Source of the DNA: Haloferacaceae archaeon
GTDB lineage: Archaea > Halobacteriota > Halobacteria > Halobacteriales > Haloferacaceae
Length of the DNA stretch: 14,797 bases
Direction: 5' to 3'
Assembly: GCA_028274825.1 (NCBI GenBank)
Contig: JAQCMZ010000532.1
Span: 1 to 14,797, forward strand
Of the stretch, positions 14,527-14,797 are shown piece by piece. Position numbers and translations under genes: made by a program. Below the pieces are notes generated by a model, which was given only the letters and a program-made list of their open reading frames with translations, was not told the DNA's origin and searched no databases. Each line of letters opens with the position of its first letter. The first letter of the stretch is position 1.

Positions 14527-14549
14527 CACAGCGGGAACAGCGCGGAAGC
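14527..14549 (+). repeat. Dispersed repeat, copy 2
   Basis: This is 20/23 identical to 11540-11562. It runs into CCCACGGCTTGAGCCGGAGG, which can fold as a short stem (CGGC-TTGA-GCCG) bracketed by CC/GG and GCGC/GCGC. The layout resembles the right-end hairpin of haloarchaeal TnpB elements. Confidence 0.4.
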
Positions 14550-14612
14550 CCACGGCTTGAGCCGGAGGAAGCGCGTAATCGGTATGCGACTTCAACAAAG
14601 AGTATGACACAC

Positions 14613-14671
14613 GTCTCACAGGCCCAGAAGCGGCCGGTGAGACGGGCAGTCTGTCAGCCCTACCGGTAGGG
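14613..14671 (+). other. 11-bp hairpin followed by a perfect 14-bp palindrome
   Basis: GTCTCAC-A-GGCC (14613-14624) pairs with GGCC-G-GTGAGAC (14632-14643) around a 7-base loop, with one A/G mismatch. CCCTACCGGTAGGG (14658-14671) is a perfect palindrome. Together they suggest a structured transcript or protein-binding site upstream of udp. Confidence 0.45.
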
Positions 14672-14797
14672 ATACTGAACGAGTCCCTCTGACTCCCCTG
14701 CTGGAAGCCGCCTGAGAAAGCCCGGGTTTCGAAAGAGATGGGTGTGGGGCTGTCCGCTCGTGGAGCACGACACTTGCGAGTCCACCGACAAGCCCAC

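Larger units (their letters stand above)
14464..14797. other. Gene-free, palindrome-rich stretch at the right edge
   Basis: No convincing coding frame is seen. It contains a dispersed repeat copy, a hairpin and a perfect palindrome (listed separately). An 11-base string CCTGCTGGAAG (14697-14707) also occurs at 11354-11364 in the other gene-free region. The two stretches may share remnants of one mobile-element family. Confidence 0.4.

Noticed and set aside
1..14797. CRISPR array
   Set aside because: No set of regularly spaced identical repeats was seen; the 21-bp repeats at 2981-3022 abut with no spacer.

Overview
The window looks like chromosomal DNA of a haloarchaeon (class Halobacteria). 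The predicted proteins are rich in Asp and Glu and poor in Lys. Several genes have TATA-like boxes about 24-31 bases ahead of the ATG, so their transcripts would have almost no leader. The gene families (Top6B, GyrB/GyrA, arginase, Rrf2-like HTH, NADH dehydrogenase-like flavoprotein, uridine phosphorylase) match haloarchaeal forms. By eye the GC content is mid-50s, low for the class, as in Haloquadratum-like square archaea and relatives. The genus is a guess.

Bases 1-9101 are a DNA-topology locus. Topoisomerase VI subunit B (top6B) runs leftward from 2626 and leaves the window. gyrB and gyrA run rightward from 3091 with a 1-base overlap. A regulatory-looking spacer of about 460 bases separates the two units. 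Both top6B and gyrB carry an intein, of 463 and 507 aa. Each sits in an essential motif: the ATP-binding glycine-rich loop of Top6B and the metal-binding Asp cluster of the GyrB TOPRIM domain. Both inteins start with Ser, and both have eroded LAGLIDADG endonuclease motifs. The spacer holds a 17-base alternating purine-pyrimidine tract next to the gyrB TATA box, two tandem 21-base repeats, and a palindrome enclosing a TATA-like sequence.

Bases 9102-10945 hold an arginase gene (leftward, convergent with gyrA) and a divergent winged-helix regulator with a leaderless promoter.

Bases 10946-12043 contain no convincing gene but many inverted repeats on the + strand, ending in a long hairpin followed by five T. 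This could be a structured RNA, decayed IS200/IS605-type sequence, or both. A 23-base motif there recurs (20/23) at 14527-14549, in another gene-free, palindrome-rich stretch.

Bases 12044-13219 encode a type II NADH dehydrogenase-like flavoprotein and 13605-14435 a uridine phosphorylase-family enzyme. Both are leftward with their own TATA boxes. No tRNA, rRNA, CRISPR array or intact transposase gene was seen.
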